NCBI GenBank assembly: GCA_018056685.1
Contig: JAGPFC010000017.1
Span: 1 to 57,830, forward strand
Origin: Smithella sp.
GTDB taxonomy: Bacteria > Desulfobacterota > Syntrophia > Syntrophales > Smithellaceae
Direction of reading: 5' to 3'
Length of the DNA: 57,830 nucleotides
Both the position numbers and the translations under genes were made by a program. Of the stretch, positions 1 to 9,289 are shown in pieces. Below the pieces are notes generated by a model that was not told the origin of the DNA, ran no database searches, and saw only the letters and a program-made list of their open reading frames with translations. Position 1 is the first letter of the stretch. Each line of letters opens with the position of its first letter.

Positions 1-1840
1 CCTTCTGTTTAAGCGCCGTTTCTATGATACGAACTTGCATGTCCATCGTTCTTAGAAGCTCGGCTTTTCCTTTGTAGCAATCACTGATATTCTTTTTAGA
101 AATATCATAAATGTATCGTCCCGCCTGCGGATTCAAACGAACATAAATATTGAACACGTTCACTAAAATATCGGGGTTTTTAACTTTTCTAAACCTTAAA
201 GGACTAAGATTGATATTGATCTCATTCCACTGGACACATGAAAACAATGATTTATGAATCAGAATCGCCGCATTTTTTTCAAAGTACAAAAGACGCCATT
301 CATTACTGTCTTTTAGAAAATCAAAAATAAGATTCATGTTGTTATAATGCAGTATTGCGATCCTGAAAGGATATTTCTGCCTGAAACGTTTAATATCCTC
401 ATGGGTCACAGACTTCATGGTAAAGGCCAGATAGTCCTTGTAAACCTCTTTCTGGAAGGGACCGTAACGGGGATCAATGAATACCCTGTAATCAGGATAA
501 AGCTTCCACAATAAATAGCCGCCAATAAGGTAATCGTTGAAGATTGGCCCTTCCAGCTTATGCTTTTTAAGAAATTCCGCTTCCTTAACCGGCACGAAAC
601 TGTCCAATTCCTGTCCGAACCAGCTATTATCAGCCTGATATCTGACAGTGATGTATGAAACGCTCATAAAAAAGAAGGACAAAGCCACCAAAGAAAAGAT
701 GGTTGCACTGCCATTGAAGCTCGTGATTTTTAATCGTTGAAAGAGCAAATAGAATAAAATGAAGAAAAAGGCCAGAAGAAGAAAATAGGATGTTCTGCCT
801 GTTTCCATCCCCTTGACGTACAAGGCAATACTGACGATCAGTAGAGTGAAATCGAATGATTTCTCCTTCACCCATTCATAAATCGAAAGAAGGCCGATCA
901 ATAAAATCATCAACGTCATTAGCCACGCGGTGACGGTGACATAAAAAAGCGCAATACTCAAAGTCTTCAAGTAAGGCCAAAGGCGGATATAGGCTAAAAT
1001 TTGCTTGTCATCCGGTCCTGTGTAACTTTTGACGCCTATCGCGTTCATCACCGTCGGAAAAAGGCTTTGCAGATAATCTGCACCATAGGGATTCAGGAGT
1101 ACGGCGGCTCCGGATAAAATACAGGCGATTCCATAATGAATCAGATCTTCCGCAGACAATGATTTCCGGGGAAAGAAAATTCTGTTGAGAGTTTCGCCGA
1201 TGAAAGAAAGAGCAAGAAAAACTAGGCCAACAACAAAAGCACCGTGCAGATTAACCCAAAAAGCGAAAATCAGGGGGTAAAGATAGAAAAAATATTTTGC
1301 ATTTTTTATCTTGATATAAAAAAAGATCAACAACGTCCAGCAGAACAGGAGCGCAGAAAACAATTCCGGTTTGTAGAAATTGCAGGAAATGGAACAGGCG
1401 ATGCCGACAGCGGCAATGACGGCGATGCTGTTTATGTCCAGTCGCCGGCTCATAAGATGAAGGAAAAGATAAAATGAAAGAAAGATGCCGCCAAAGATCA
1501 GCCATTGAAAAAGCCACAGCCCGAAACCGCCCATCATATTATAAAAAAGATAGATGATAATACTTCCCAGGCATGTATTATAAATCCAGGTCGAATCGGC
1601 CGGTGTCCATGAAAAAATAGCGTGATTTACTATCAGGGTTTTATTGGCTATATAATACTTACCCAGAGCCATTTGCCACCATAAGTCATAATCTGCCCGA
1701 TCAACCGGATAGGCGAGCAGAATCAAAAGCGGCAGAAGAGCGATCATCAGCCATCTCAGGCATTCTGATGAAAAAAGCTTTCCCGAAAGAACATGGAAAG
1801 TTGAGCGTTGTGAAAATTTTTTATCCGCGTTGCTAACCAA
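1..1840 (-). CDS. GT-C-like multi-pass membrane protein (3' end outside window)
   Basis: An uninterrupted minus-strand reading frame runs from 1840 off the left edge (about 613 codons seen). It is membrane-rich: an N-terminal transmembrane segment is followed by a luminal-type loop with the motif DYDLWWQMALGKYY, then about ten hydrophobic segments and a soluble C-terminal part after about residue 400. The acidic-aromatic first loop resembles the GT-C glycosyltransferase group and the 'DLWWHL' hypothetical membrane proteins common in Desulfobacterota; the substrate is unknown. The chosen start is a TTG preceded by GGGGA at 8 nt; the next upstream in-frame stop is at 1883-1885 and no ATG lies between. 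It is divergent from the sugar operon beginning at 2100, so a role in polysaccharide or glycoprotein assembly is plausible but unproven. Confidence 0.75.
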   Translation of the reverse strand, partial: MVSNADKKFSQRSTFHVLSGKLFSSECLRWLMIALLPLLILLAYPVDRADYDLWWQMALGKYYIANKTLIVNHAIFSWTPADSTWIYNTCLGSIIIYLFYNMMGGFGLWLFQWLIFGGIFLSFYLFLHLMSRRLDINSIAVIAAVGIACSISCNFYKPELFSALLFCWTLLIFFYIKIKNAKYFFYLYPLIFAFWVNLHGAFVVGLVFLALSFIGETLNRIFFPRKSLSAEDLIHYGIACILSGAAVLLNPYGADYLQSLFPTVMNAIGVKSYTGPDDKQILAYIRLWPYLKTLSIALFYVTVTAWLMTLMILLIGLLSIYEWVKEKSFDFTLLIVSIALYVKGMETGRTSYFLLLAFFFILFYLLFQRLKITSFNGSATIFSLVALSFFFMSVSYITVRYQADNSWFGQELDSFVPVKEAEFLKKHKLEGPIFNDYLIGGYLLWKLYPDYRVFIDPRYGPFQKEVYKDYLAFTMKSVTHEDIKRFRQKYPFRIAILHYNNMNLIFDFLKDSNEWRLLYFEKNAAILIHKSLFSCVQWNEININLSPLRFRKVKNPDILVNVFNIYVRLNPQAGRYIYDISKKNISDCYKGKAELLRTMDMQVRIIETALKQK

Positions 1841-2099
1841 GCCAGTGTCCCCGATAATATTTTTTTTCCGTTTGTTTTGCGGTCAATCGATGGTGGAGTT
1901 CTTTATCTTAAAAAATTATTTCTTTCACTTAATCAAATTATGAAAAATCAGCAAGAACATCTTGTGCGGAACAATAATTAAAAAAGGCTGAACTCTGAAA
2001 AAAAGTATGGTAGAAGTTCACCATATTCATGTTAAAAAACAACCTGCGTCCGCAGGGTTGAGATGGATTTTAACTTATTTTAATAAGAAGTGTATAACT
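1841..2099. other. AT-rich divergent intergenic region
   Basis: This 259-bp stretch separates the divergent GT-C-like gene and the GT2 operon. It is AT-rich and probably holds both promoters, but no clear -35/-10 pair stands out. An open frame allows an upstream GT2 start at 2007, adding 31 residues that do not look like GT2 sequence. Confidence 0.4.
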
Positions 2100-3050
2100 A
2101 TGACAAAAGTTTCTCAGGGCATCTCTGTCATTATACCGGTTTACAACAGTGAAGATTCTCTTCGGCTATTGATTCAAAGAATCGAACCTGTTTTAAAATC
2201 TCTAACAGCTCAATACGAGGTAATTTTTGTTAATGATGGCAGCAAAGACCATAGCTGGCAACGTATTAAAGATCTTTCCGGATTACATTCGTGGATAACC
2301 GGTATAGAACTGATGCGCAACTACGGGCAACATAACGCTTTGCTCTGTGGAATTCGGGCAGCCCGATACGAAATCCTTGTGACCATGGACGACGATTTGC
2401 AGCATCCACCGGAAGAAATCCCCAAACTGATAACGAAATTACTCGAAGGGTACGATGTTGTCTATGGGACGCCTGAAAAGGAACAGCATGGATTCTGGCG
2501 GGACAGAGCATCGCAGATATCAAAACTTATTTTACAGGAATCGATGGGTGCGGAAATTGCCAGAAAAGCCGGTGCGTTCAGAGCGTTCAAAAGAGATATA
2601 CGCGCGGCATTTGAGAATTATCAGAGTCCCTATGTTTCCATTGATGTCCTGCTGACCTGGGGCACGGCACGATTTGCGGCGATTCCCGTTCATCACGATG
2701 CCCGCCAGATAGGTGTTTCCAATTATTCATTGGGCAAGCTTGTCAATCACGCCCTGAATATGATGACCGGTTTCAGCACGGTACCTTTGCAACTGGCCAG
2801 TCTGCTGGGATTTGCTATTACTTTCTTTGGTCTCTGTGTCCTGGTCTATGTGCTCGGAAGATATTTTATCCAGGGAGCCTCCGTTCCCGGTTTTGCTTTT
2901 CTTGCTTCAATCATTTCGATCTTTGCGGGCGCTCAGATGTTTTCACTGGGTATCATGGGCGAATACCTGGCTCGAATGCATTCCCGCAGCATGGGAAGAC
3001 CGCCGAGTGTCATACGTGATGTGGTTGGATTTTTGCACAGGAATGATTAA
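2100..3050 (+). CDS. GT2 glycosyltransferase, bactoprenol/dolichyl-phosphate sugar synthase type
   Basis: Membrane-bound family 2 glycosyltransferase. The N-terminal domain opens with SVIIPVYNSEDSL and carries the nucleotide-sugar motif VNDGSKD and the metal-binding MDDDLQHPPEE, as in GtrB/ArnC/DPM1-type enzymes that load a sugar from an NDP donor onto a polyprenyl phosphate. Two transmembrane helices follow near residues 230-300, also typical of that group. The start at 2100 is preferred because GT2 similarity begins immediately after it; an alternative ATG at 2007 gives a 347-aa protein. First gene of a four-gene operon with WecD-like, methyltransferase and RffA genes; its stop overlaps the next ATG by one base (TAATG). 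Confidence 0.85.
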   Translation: MTKVSQGISVIIPVYNSEDSLRLLIQRIEPVLKSLTAQYEVIFVNDGSKDHSWQRIKDLSGLHSWITGIELMRNYGQHNALLCGIRAARYEILVTMDDDLQHPPEEIPKLITKLLEGYDVVYGTPEKEQHGFWRDRASQISKLILQESMGAEIARKAGAFRAFKRDIRAAFENYQSPYVSIDVLLTWGTARFAAIPVHHDARQIGVSNYSLGKLVNHALNMMTGFSTVPLQLASLLGFAITFFGLCVLVYVLGRYFIQGASVPGFAFLASIISIFAGAQMFSLGIMGEYLARMHSRSMGRPPSVIRDVVGFLHRND

Positions 3051-3790
3051 TGGACTCACTTTCATCTCAGGTATTTCTTTCAGATATTGATACGGGGAGG
3101 TTTGGTGTTCAAACAGCCCGGGCAGCGCAGGTGACCGTTGACACACTTCAATCTGTTTTGGATTTTTGTCATGCGCACAATGTTAAATTGCTGATTGCCC
3201 GTTGTGATGCCAATGATCTGAAAACCATTCAGGCCATGGAATCCAACGGATTTTTTCTGACAGATACTTTGCTATACTATCAGTGCGATATTCATCAGGC
3301 GCCTAAATTTCCTGTTTTATCGAAAGGTCTCATACGTCCTGTTCATCCCGGTGAAGCACAAATGGTCAAAAACCTAGCTATTGAAGCCTTTCGAGGTTAC
3401 GTGGGCCACTACCACGCTGATCCAAGGCTTGATCAAAAGCAATGCGATGAAGCTTATGCGTCATGGGCTTACCGTTCTTGTCTTCAGAAAGATATTGCGG
3501 ATCAGGTGCTTGTGGCCGAACAAGATGGGTCTTTGAAAGGGTTTGTCGTGTTGAAACTGCACACACCGGAAGAAGGCCAACTGGTCCTTAATGCAGTGCA
3601 TCCGGAGGCGCAGAGCTCCGGTGTTTACTTTGCTCTCGTATCAGCTGCTATGTTGTGGTGTTTTCAGCAGGGGGCTAAACGCATTACAACATCCACTCAT
3701 CTGCCAAATATTGCCGTACAGAAGGTCTGGGCCAGGCATGGATTCTGGCTGACTCACGCTGATTGTACTTTTCACAAGTGGTTTGATTAA
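3050..3790 (+). CDS. WecD-like GNAT acetyltransferase (TDP-fucosamine acetyltransferase type)
   Basis: 246 aa. The layout matches the two-part WecD/RffC family: an N-terminal half of degraded GNAT fold and a C-terminal GNAT domain beginning near residue 100 (RPVHPGEAQMV). The segment around HYHADPRLDQ and YASWAYRS is characteristic of WecD-like enzymes, which N-acetylate TDP-4-amino-4,6-dideoxygalactose using acetyl-CoA. The neighbouring rffA homologue makes that amino sugar, so context and sequence agree. The gene overlaps the upstream GT2 stop codon by one base, implying translational coupling. It could act on a related amino sugar, because the exact substrate is not visible. Confidence 0.75.
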   Translation: MDSLSSQVFLSDIDTGRFGVQTARAAQVTVDTLQSVLDFCHAHNVKLLIARCDANDLKTIQAMESNGFFLTDTLLYYQCDIHQAPKFPVLSKGLIRPVHPGEAQMVKNLAIEAFRGYVGHYHADPRLDQKQCDEAYASWAYRSCLQKDIADQVLVAEQDGSLKGFVVLKLHTPEEGQLVLNAVHPEAQSSGVYFALVSAAMLWCFQQGAKRITTSTHLPNIAVQKVWARHGFWLTHADCTFHKWFD

Positions 3791-3822
3791 TATAAAGTTG
3801 CAGTCTGTCATTTGCGGGTCTT

Positions 3823-4698
3823 ATGAAACGTTGTCTTCAATGTTCTCAATTATTTAAAAGTCTGAACTGGAATTGTCCCGGTTGCGGATGGAACCCGGAA
3901 ATGAATAGTGATGTGCCGCTTTTTTCTCCCGATTTGGCATACAACAGTCACGGCTATAATGCTTCCTTTTTTGAATTGTTTGCGGCACAGGAAAAGGTGC
4001 ATTTTTGGTTTCGCGCCCGTAACGATCTGATTGTCTGGGCTCTCGGAAAATATGGCAAAACGATCTCTTCTTTCATGGAAATCGGATGCGGCACGAGATT
4101 TGTTCTGCAAGGTATTGCCCGTAGTTTCCCCTCCGTTAATCTTGTCGGAAGCGAAATTTATCCTGAGGGAATAAGCTTCGCGTCGGAAAGACTCAACGAC
4201 CGGGCAAATTTTTTACAAATGGATGCCCGGCATATCCCCTTTGATGCTGAATTCGATGCTGTAGGAGCTTTTGACTTAATGGAACATATTGAAGATGATC
4301 ATGCTGTTCTTCAGCAAATTTGCAAAGCTTTAAAACATAAAGGACTGTTATTCGTCACTGTGCCGCATCACCGTTGGCTGTGGAGTCCGGTAGATACAAA
4401 TGCATGTCATGTCAGGCGTTATTCAAAGCGAGAACTTCATGAAAAGTTGGCGACGGCTGGCTTCGCTGTTCTTCGAAGCACCTCTTTTGTTTCCAGCTTG
4501 TTGCCATTGATGTTAATATCCCGATGGTTCAAACGCGTGAGAAATACACAAACATCTGAATTGCAGACAGAATTAAATATTAACCCGATCCTTAACCGGG
4601 CATTTGAGTTTTTATTACGAATAGAGATGGGGTTCATCAAAAAAGGGATTTCCTTACCATTTGGAGGCTCGCGGCTGATCGTCGCCATTAAGATTTAA
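3823..4698 (+). CDS. SAM-dependent methyltransferase with N-terminal zinc ribbon
   Basis: 291 aa. The N-terminus carries two CxxC pairs (C4/C7 and C18/C21, CLQC and CPGC) that should form a zinc ribbon. A class I methyltransferase core follows: glycine motif I (MEIGCGTRF), acidic loop (GSEIYPEG), QMDARHIPF and the post-motif DLMEHIEDD typical of Methyltransf_11/12 enzymes. The C-terminal part, after about residue 215, is hydrophobic and may touch the membrane. It sits 32 bp after the WecD-like gene and 30 bp before rffA, so it most likely methylates a sugar or lipid-linked glycan; the substrate is not identifiable. Confidence 0.75.
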   Translation: MKRCLQCSQLFKSLNWNCPGCGWNPEMNSDVPLFSPDLAYNSHGYNASFFELFAAQEKVHFWFRARNDLIVWALGKYGKTISSFMEIGCGTRFVLQGIARSFPSVNLVGSEIYPEGISFASERLNDRANFLQMDARHIPFDAEFDAVGAFDLMEHIEDDHAVLQQICKALKHKGLLFVTVPHHRWLWSPVDTNACHVRRYSKRELHEKLATAGFAVLRSTSFVSSLLPLMLISRWFKRVRNTQTSELQTELNINPILNRAFEFLLRIEMGFIKKGISLPFGGSRLIVAIKI

Positions 4699-4728
4699 TA
4701 AAATGAATTAAACTATCGAGAGGTAAAA

Positions 4729-5871
4729 ATGTATCGCATCCCCTTTAACAAGCCCTTTATTGTCGGCAAAGAACTTTTTTATATCGCGCAGGCCGTCATT
4801 GATAATAAGCACACGGCTGGCGATGGTCCCTTTACAAAAAAATGTCAGGCTTGGCTGGAGGAACGCCTCGGCTCCGGCAAGGTTCTGCTGACGCATTCCT
4901 GCACGGCGGCTTTGGAGATGGCGTCAATTCTGGCTGATATCAATCCCGGTGATGAAGTCATTATGCCGTCATACACCTTCGTTTCGACCGCCAACGCCTT
5001 TGTGTTGCGGGGTGGCGTTCCCGTCTTTGTTGATATTCGTCCGGATACTCTTAATATCGATGAAAGATTGATCGAAGCGGCCGTAACATCCCGAACAAAG
5101 GCCATTGTTCCCATTCATTACGCCGGAGTAGCCTGCGCTATGGATGCTATTATGGATATCGCCCGGCGGCATCATCTGCTGGTCATTGAAGATGCGGCGC
5201 AGGGAATTATGTCCACCTATAAAGGACGCCAGCTAGGATCAATCGGACATTTTGGCGCACTGTCCTTTCACGAAACCAAAAACATTATCTCGGGCGAGGG
5301 AGGCGCACTGGCAATCAATGATAAAAAATTCACTGAAAGGGCGGAGATCGTCTGGGAAAAGGGCACCAACCGCAGTCAGTTTTTTCGTGGCCAGGTGGAT
5401 AAATACACATGGGTGGATATCGGATCATCTTACCTGCCCGGCGACATCGTCGCCGCGTTTCTTTACGCGCAGATGGAGAACGCCGAACAAATTATTGCTC
5501 AGCGGAATTTGATTTATAACGCATACATGGACAGCCTGCGGCCTTTGGCGGAAAGAGGTTTGCTTCGTCTTCCCTTCATTCTTGATGATTGTTGCAGCAA
5601 TGGTCATATATTTTATATCGTAACCGGATCTTTAGAGGAAAGAACAAAGCTTGCTGAATTTTTGAAACAGGAAGGCATCATGGCCGTGTTTCATTATGTG
5701 CCTTTACATAACTCTCCCGCAGGAAAACAATACGGGAGAACTTGCGGAACGATGGAGATCACCGAGCGAATCAGTGATTGTCTGTTACGATTACCACTTT
5801 ATTATGAAATGAAGGAAGAAGATGTTTGTTTCGTTACGGATAAAATCAAATATTTTTATCAACATATGTAA
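4729..5871 (+). CDS. rffA: dTDP-4-amino-4,6-dideoxygalactose transaminase (RffA/WecE)
   Basis: 380-aa PLP enzyme of the DegT/DnrJ/EryC1 family. I recognise long near-identical stretches to enterobacterial RffA/WecE, for example PGDEVIMPSYTFVSTANAF, HYAGVACAMD, EDAAQG and GTNRSQFFRGQVDKYTW. The internal-aldimine lysine is in FHETKN. The enzyme converts TDP-4-keto-6-deoxyglucose to TDP-4-amino-4,6-dideoxygalactose using glutamate. Length equals the family norm (about 376). The ATG follows GAGAGGTAAAA, a good ribosome binding site. With the WecD-like gene upstream this predicts TDP-Fuc4NAc or a close relative for a surface polysaccharide. Last gene of the operon; it meets a minus-strand gene 9 bp later. 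Confidence 0.92.
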   Translation: MYRIPFNKPFIVGKELFYIAQAVIDNKHTAGDGPFTKKCQAWLEERLGSGKVLLTHSCTAALEMASILADINPGDEVIMPSYTFVSTANAFVLRGGVPVFVDIRPDTLNIDERLIEAAVTSRTKAIVPIHYAGVACAMDAIMDIARRHHLLVIEDAAQGIMSTYKGRQLGSIGHFGALSFHETKNIISGEGGALAINDKKFTERAEIVWEKGTNRSQFFRGQVDKYTWVDIGSSYLPGDIVAAFLYAQMENAEQIIAQRNLIYNAYMDSLRPLAERGLLRLPFILDDCCSNGHIFYIVTGSLEERTKLAEFLKQEGIMAVFHYVPLHNSPAGKQYGRTCGTMEITERISDCLLRLPLYYEMKEEDVCFVTDKIKYFYQHM

Positions 5872-5879
5872 TTGTTTTT

Positions 5880-6257
5880 TTATATATCCATCTTTAACCA
5901 GACCCTTGCTTCATCAATATCGGTAAACCATTTGAAAGACATTCCGGCATTTCTCGCCTGAATCTCGTGAAAATGCTGGAACTCCGCATTCTCCGGAATA
6001 TCCACAAGGGCTGATTTAATATGTAAAAGAGGAGGATAGTTAACAATCATTCTGGAATAGGCTTCTGAAAATACATGGGGTATCTGTAGCGCACTGACAT
6101 AAAACAATAACTTTCTAGCGTTAATGGATTCTATGGCCTCACTAACTTTGTCCTGTACATTTTCAAAAAAATCTTCTGTTACTACGCCTGTAATGACAAA
6201 TTCAACAACTTCCTCATTCAACGTTGTTGAGATCTGATAGCCTGTCCTCTTTTGCAT
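5880..6257 (-). CDS. SpoIIAA/STAS-like protein
   Basis: 125 aa, cytoplasmic, no signal or membrane segment. The pattern (EFVITGVVTEDFFENV, then RKLLFYVSALQIPHVFSEAY and a C-terminal ARVWL) resembles the SpoIIAA-like family, a STAS-type fold often found singly in bacteria with no known partner. Start ATG at 6257 with GGGGAG upstream. The neighbouring genes do not suggest a function. Confidence is good for the gene and moderate for the family. Confidence 0.65.
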   Translation of the reverse strand: MQKRTGYQISTTLNEEVVEFVITGVVTEDFFENVQDKVSEAIESINARKLLFYVSALQIPHVFSEAYSRMIVNYPPLLHIKSALVDIPENAEFQHFHEIQARNAGMSFKWFTDIDEARVWLKMDI

Positions 6258-6414
6258 ATATTGCTCCCCGGCATCATTTCTTTTGCATAATAATATCTTA
6301 ATTTTATTGAATTTTAAAGAGGATAAATTAATGGGTGGATTAATAGTTGGCGCTGGTTGCGTATAAACAAAATTATTTTAAAACGATGAAATTAATTTTG
6401 CGTCAACAAAAAAC

Positions 6415-6443
6415 TTGATAAAAAATAGTGTGGCTTGTAAAGT
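6415..6443 (+). promoter_or_regulatory. Sigma-70-type promoter for the Sel1-repeat gene
   Basis: TTGATA (6415-6420), 17-bp spacer, TAAAGT (6438-6443), placed 37 bp upstream of the ATG at 6480. Read by eye only. Confidence 0.5.
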
Positions 6444-6479
6444 CTTTCATAAAGGAAATTTTTTTAGAGCATCAGTATT

Positions 6480-9182
6480 ATGGCTAAAAGTACGGCATTA
6501 ACAGAGATGATAAAAGCTGCTGAACAGGGAAACGCGCTTGCCCAGAACAATTTGGGAGTGGTTTACCTGACCGGTAAGAATGTTTCCAGAGATGATGCTG
6601 AAGCCGTCAAGTGGTTCACGAAAGCCGCCCAGCAGGGAAATGTGAGCGCCCAGTTCAATCTCGGCTGGATGTATCATGAGGGCAGGGGCGTGGATCAAAA
6701 CAATGCGGAGGCCGCCCGTTGGTATTTTGAGGCGGCTCAACAGGGCCATTTAAATGCCCAATTCAACCTGGGCCTGATGTATCGTAACGGCGAAGGCGTG
6801 CCTCAAGACGATGGCCAGGCCGCCGTGTGGTTCCTCAAAGCGGCCGAACAGGGCAATACCAATGCCCAGTTCCATCTGGGTGAAATGTACCAGGAAGGTC
6901 AGGGTGTTGCGCAGAGCGATACGGAAGCCCTGAAATGGTATCGTAAGGCGGCTGATCATGGACAAGCGGATGCCCAGGCGATATTGGGTATGTTCTATGA
7001 AGAGGGTAAAGGCGTTCTTCAGGACGATGCCAAAGCCGCCAAATGGTATCGTAAAGCCGCTGAACAGGGTCAAGCGGAAGCTCAATTCAAATTCGGCCAG
7101 ATGTATCATGAGGGCAAGAGCGTTCCGCAGAGCGATGTGGAAGCAGTACGATGGTATTTGAAAGCGGCCGAACAAGGTCACGTGAATGCTCAGTTTATGC
7201 TGGGCTGGATGTATCTGGAAGGCGAAGGTACTCCCCAGGATTTTACAGAAGCGGTGAGATGGTATCGGGAGGCGGCTGAAAATGGACATATCGATGCCCA
7301 GATTTGGCTCGCCGGTATTTACCGGGATGGCATCTTTGTGCCGCAGGATAATGCCGAGGCGGCAAAATGGTATCGCCAGGCAGCCGAGCAGGGAGATGCC
7401 GAAGCGCAGAGTATTCTGGGAATGATGTATATCGAGGGCAAGGGTGTCCCGCTGGACGAAGCGGAAGCCGCGAAATGGTATCGTATGGCGGCCCGTCAGG
7501 GAAACGCGGATGCCCAAGCAGTGCTGGACATCATCTGCCCTGAGGGTGAAGAAATATTAACGGAAGAAGTCGAGGCAACTGTTCAGGCGCCTTCCCCGGA
7601 GAAGATTCCTGAACCCGGCCCGCAGGCTGAAGTCGACACAAAAAAGGAAAAACTAACCGATGTCCCGCCTCAGGACGAGGCGGAGGCGCTCAATTGGTAT
7701 CTCCAGGCAGCCGACCGGGGAGACGCTAATGCACAGTATGTCGTTGGCATGATGTATAAAGAAGGCCGGGGAGTACCCAAAGATGACGTCCAGGCCATTC
7801 ACTGGCTGGGCATGGCGGCGGTGCAGGGACAGGCGGAGGCCCAGTACAATCTGGGTATTATCTACCAGGAAGGTGAAGGCATTCCCAAGGACGATGCCGA
7901 AGCGGCCCGATGGTTTTATAACGCGGCCCGGCAGGGGATTGCTGATGCTCAGTTTAATTTAGGTGTTATGTACCAAGAGGGGCTGGGGGTTGGTCAGAGC
8001 GATGCCGAGGCGGTGAAATGGTATCTGCTGGCGGCAGAACAGGGCGTAGTAGATGCCCAGACCATACTCGGCATGATGTACAAAGAAGGGAGAGGTGTTG
8101 AGAAGGATGATACCGAGGCTGTCAAGTGGTATCTGAAAGCTGCCGAGCAGAACGATACCAATGCTCAGTTTGAGATTGGCGGAATGTATATTAACGGTTT
8201 GGGCGTTGAACAGGATTATGAGGAGGCAGCGAGATGGTATCGAAAAGCTGCCGAGCAGGGCAATGAACACGCTCAGTTTAATCTGGGATTGATGTTTCAG
8301 GACGGATTGGGGGTCGAGCAAAATGACAGCGAGGCACTGCGATGGTTTTTGCAGGCTGGCGACCACGGACAGGCAGGCGCCCAGGCCATATTGGGTATGA
8401 TGTACAAAGAAGGTTTGGGCGTTGCCCAGGACTATGCCGAAGCCGTCAAATGGTATCAAAAGGCGGCCCAGCAGGGAATCTCCAATGCGCAGTATAATTT
8501 AGGATTGATGTACCTTAATGGCGAGGGAGTGCCGCGTGATGACGGGAAAGCCCTGGAGTGGTTTTTGACAGCCGCCGATCAGGAGGACGCGTATGCCCAG
8601 TTTAACTTGGGCTGGATGTACCAGACAGGCGAAGGGGTTCAACAGGATTACGCCGAAGCCGTCAAGTGGTATCTCAAGGCGGCCCAGCAGGGCATTTTGC
8701 ACGCCCAATCTACTCTCGGGATGATGTATCGTAAGGGTGAAGGCGTGCCGCAGGACGATGCGGAAGCCCTGAAATGGTTACGCATGGCAGCCGAACAACA
8801 GGATGCGGGCGCGCAATTTAATCTGGGCTGGATGTATCAGGAAGGTGAAGGGGTTGCGCGAAGCGACACGGAGGCCGTACAGTGGTATCTCAAAGCGGCC
8901 GAGCAGGGCCACGCCGAAGCCCAATTCAATCTGGGCTTAAAGTACTTTTATGGAGAAGGCGTTTCGCAGGATGCGACCGAGGCTGTGAAATGGTATCGCA
9001 AGGCGGCTGAGCAGGGATACGCGGAAGCCCAAAACTGGCTGGGTGATATCTATCAAGACGGCATTTTTGTTCCTCAGGACGATAACGAGGCTGTAAAATG
9101 GTATCTCAAAGCGGCTGAACACGGACATGAAAAGGCACTGGCTAAACTGGAGGAGATAAAAAATAAAAAACCCGGTCAATAA
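6480..9182 (+). CDS. Sel1-repeat (TPR-like) protein, two repeat blocks
   Basis: 900 aa made almost wholly of 36-residue Sel1-like repeats with the core AQFNLGxMYxEGxGVxQDxxEAxKWYxKAAEQG. I count about 9 full repeats, then an acidic, proline-rich linker (about residues 352-400), then about 13 repeats and a short C-terminal cap. There is no signal peptide or membrane segment, so the protein is probably a cytoplasmic scaffold binding other proteins. Sel1 arrays are known adaptors in signalling and host interaction, but no partner gene lies nearby. The array is unusually long, and the order of variant repeats suggests duplication of a multi-repeat module. Transcribed alone from its own predicted promoter. 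Confidence 0.9.
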   Translation: MAKSTALTEMIKAAEQGNALAQNNLGVVYLTGKNVSRDDAEAVKWFTKAAQQGNVSAQFNLGWMYHEGRGVDQNNAEAARWYFEAAQQGHLNAQFNLGLMYRNGEGVPQDDGQAAVWFLKAAEQGNTNAQFHLGEMYQEGQGVAQSDTEALKWYRKAADHGQADAQAILGMFYEEGKGVLQDDAKAAKWYRKAAEQGQAEAQFKFGQMYHEGKSVPQSDVEAVRWYLKAAEQGHVNAQFMLGWMYLEGEGTPQDFTEAVRWYREAAENGHIDAQIWLAGIYRDGIFVPQDNAEAAKWYRQAAEQGDAEAQSILGMMYIEGKGVPLDEAEAAKWYRMAARQGNADAQAVLDIICPEGEEILTEEVEATVQAPSPEKIPEPGPQAEVDTKKEKLTDVPPQDEAEALNWYLQAADRGDANAQYVVGMMYKEGRGVPKDDVQAIHWLGMAAVQGQAEAQYNLGIIYQEGEGIPKDDAEAARWFYNAARQGIADAQFNLGVMYQEGLGVGQSDAEAVKWYLLAAEQGVVDAQTILGMMYKEGRGVEKDDTEAVKWYLKAAEQNDTNAQFEIGGMYINGLGVEQDYEEAARWYRKAAEQGNEHAQFNLGLMFQDGLGVEQNDSEALRWFLQAGDHGQAGAQAILGMMYKEGLGVAQDYAEAVKWYQKAAQQGISNAQYNLGLMYLNGEGVPRDDGKALEWFLTAADQEDAYAQFNLGWMYQTGEGVQQDYAEAVKWYLKAAQQGILHAQSTLGMMYRKGEGVPQDDAEALKWLRMAAEQQDAGAQFNLGWMYQEGEGVARSDTEAVQWYLKAAEQGHAEAQFNLGLKYFYGEGVSQDATEAVKWYRKAAEQGYAEAQNWLGDIYQDGIFVPQDDNEAVKWYLKAAEHGHEKALAKLEEIKNKKPGQ

Positions 9183-9255
9183 ATTATACAAATAATTATC
9201 TCCGAGTCTTTACAGATCACTCATCCAAAATGATAAAAATTATATTCCCTTCCCC

Positions 9256-9284
9256 TTGACATTAAATATTAACGGTAGTAAATT
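9256..9284 (+). promoter_or_regulatory. Orphan sigma-70-type promoter
   Basis: Perfect TTGACA (9256-9261), 17-bp spacer, TAAATT (9279-9284). It drives transcription toward the terminator at 9608; no solid gene lies between. Confidence 0.55.
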
Positions 9285-9289
9285 AAAAA

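Noticed and set aside
2455..3146. Short alternative frames within the GT2 gene
   Set aside because: Shadow frames; the GT2 frame is complete and has coding-like codon use.
6498..9191. Long minus-strand frames with repeated residues opposite the Sel1 gene
   Set aside because: They are the reverse-strand reading of the Sel1 repeats; no ribosome site or independent similarity.
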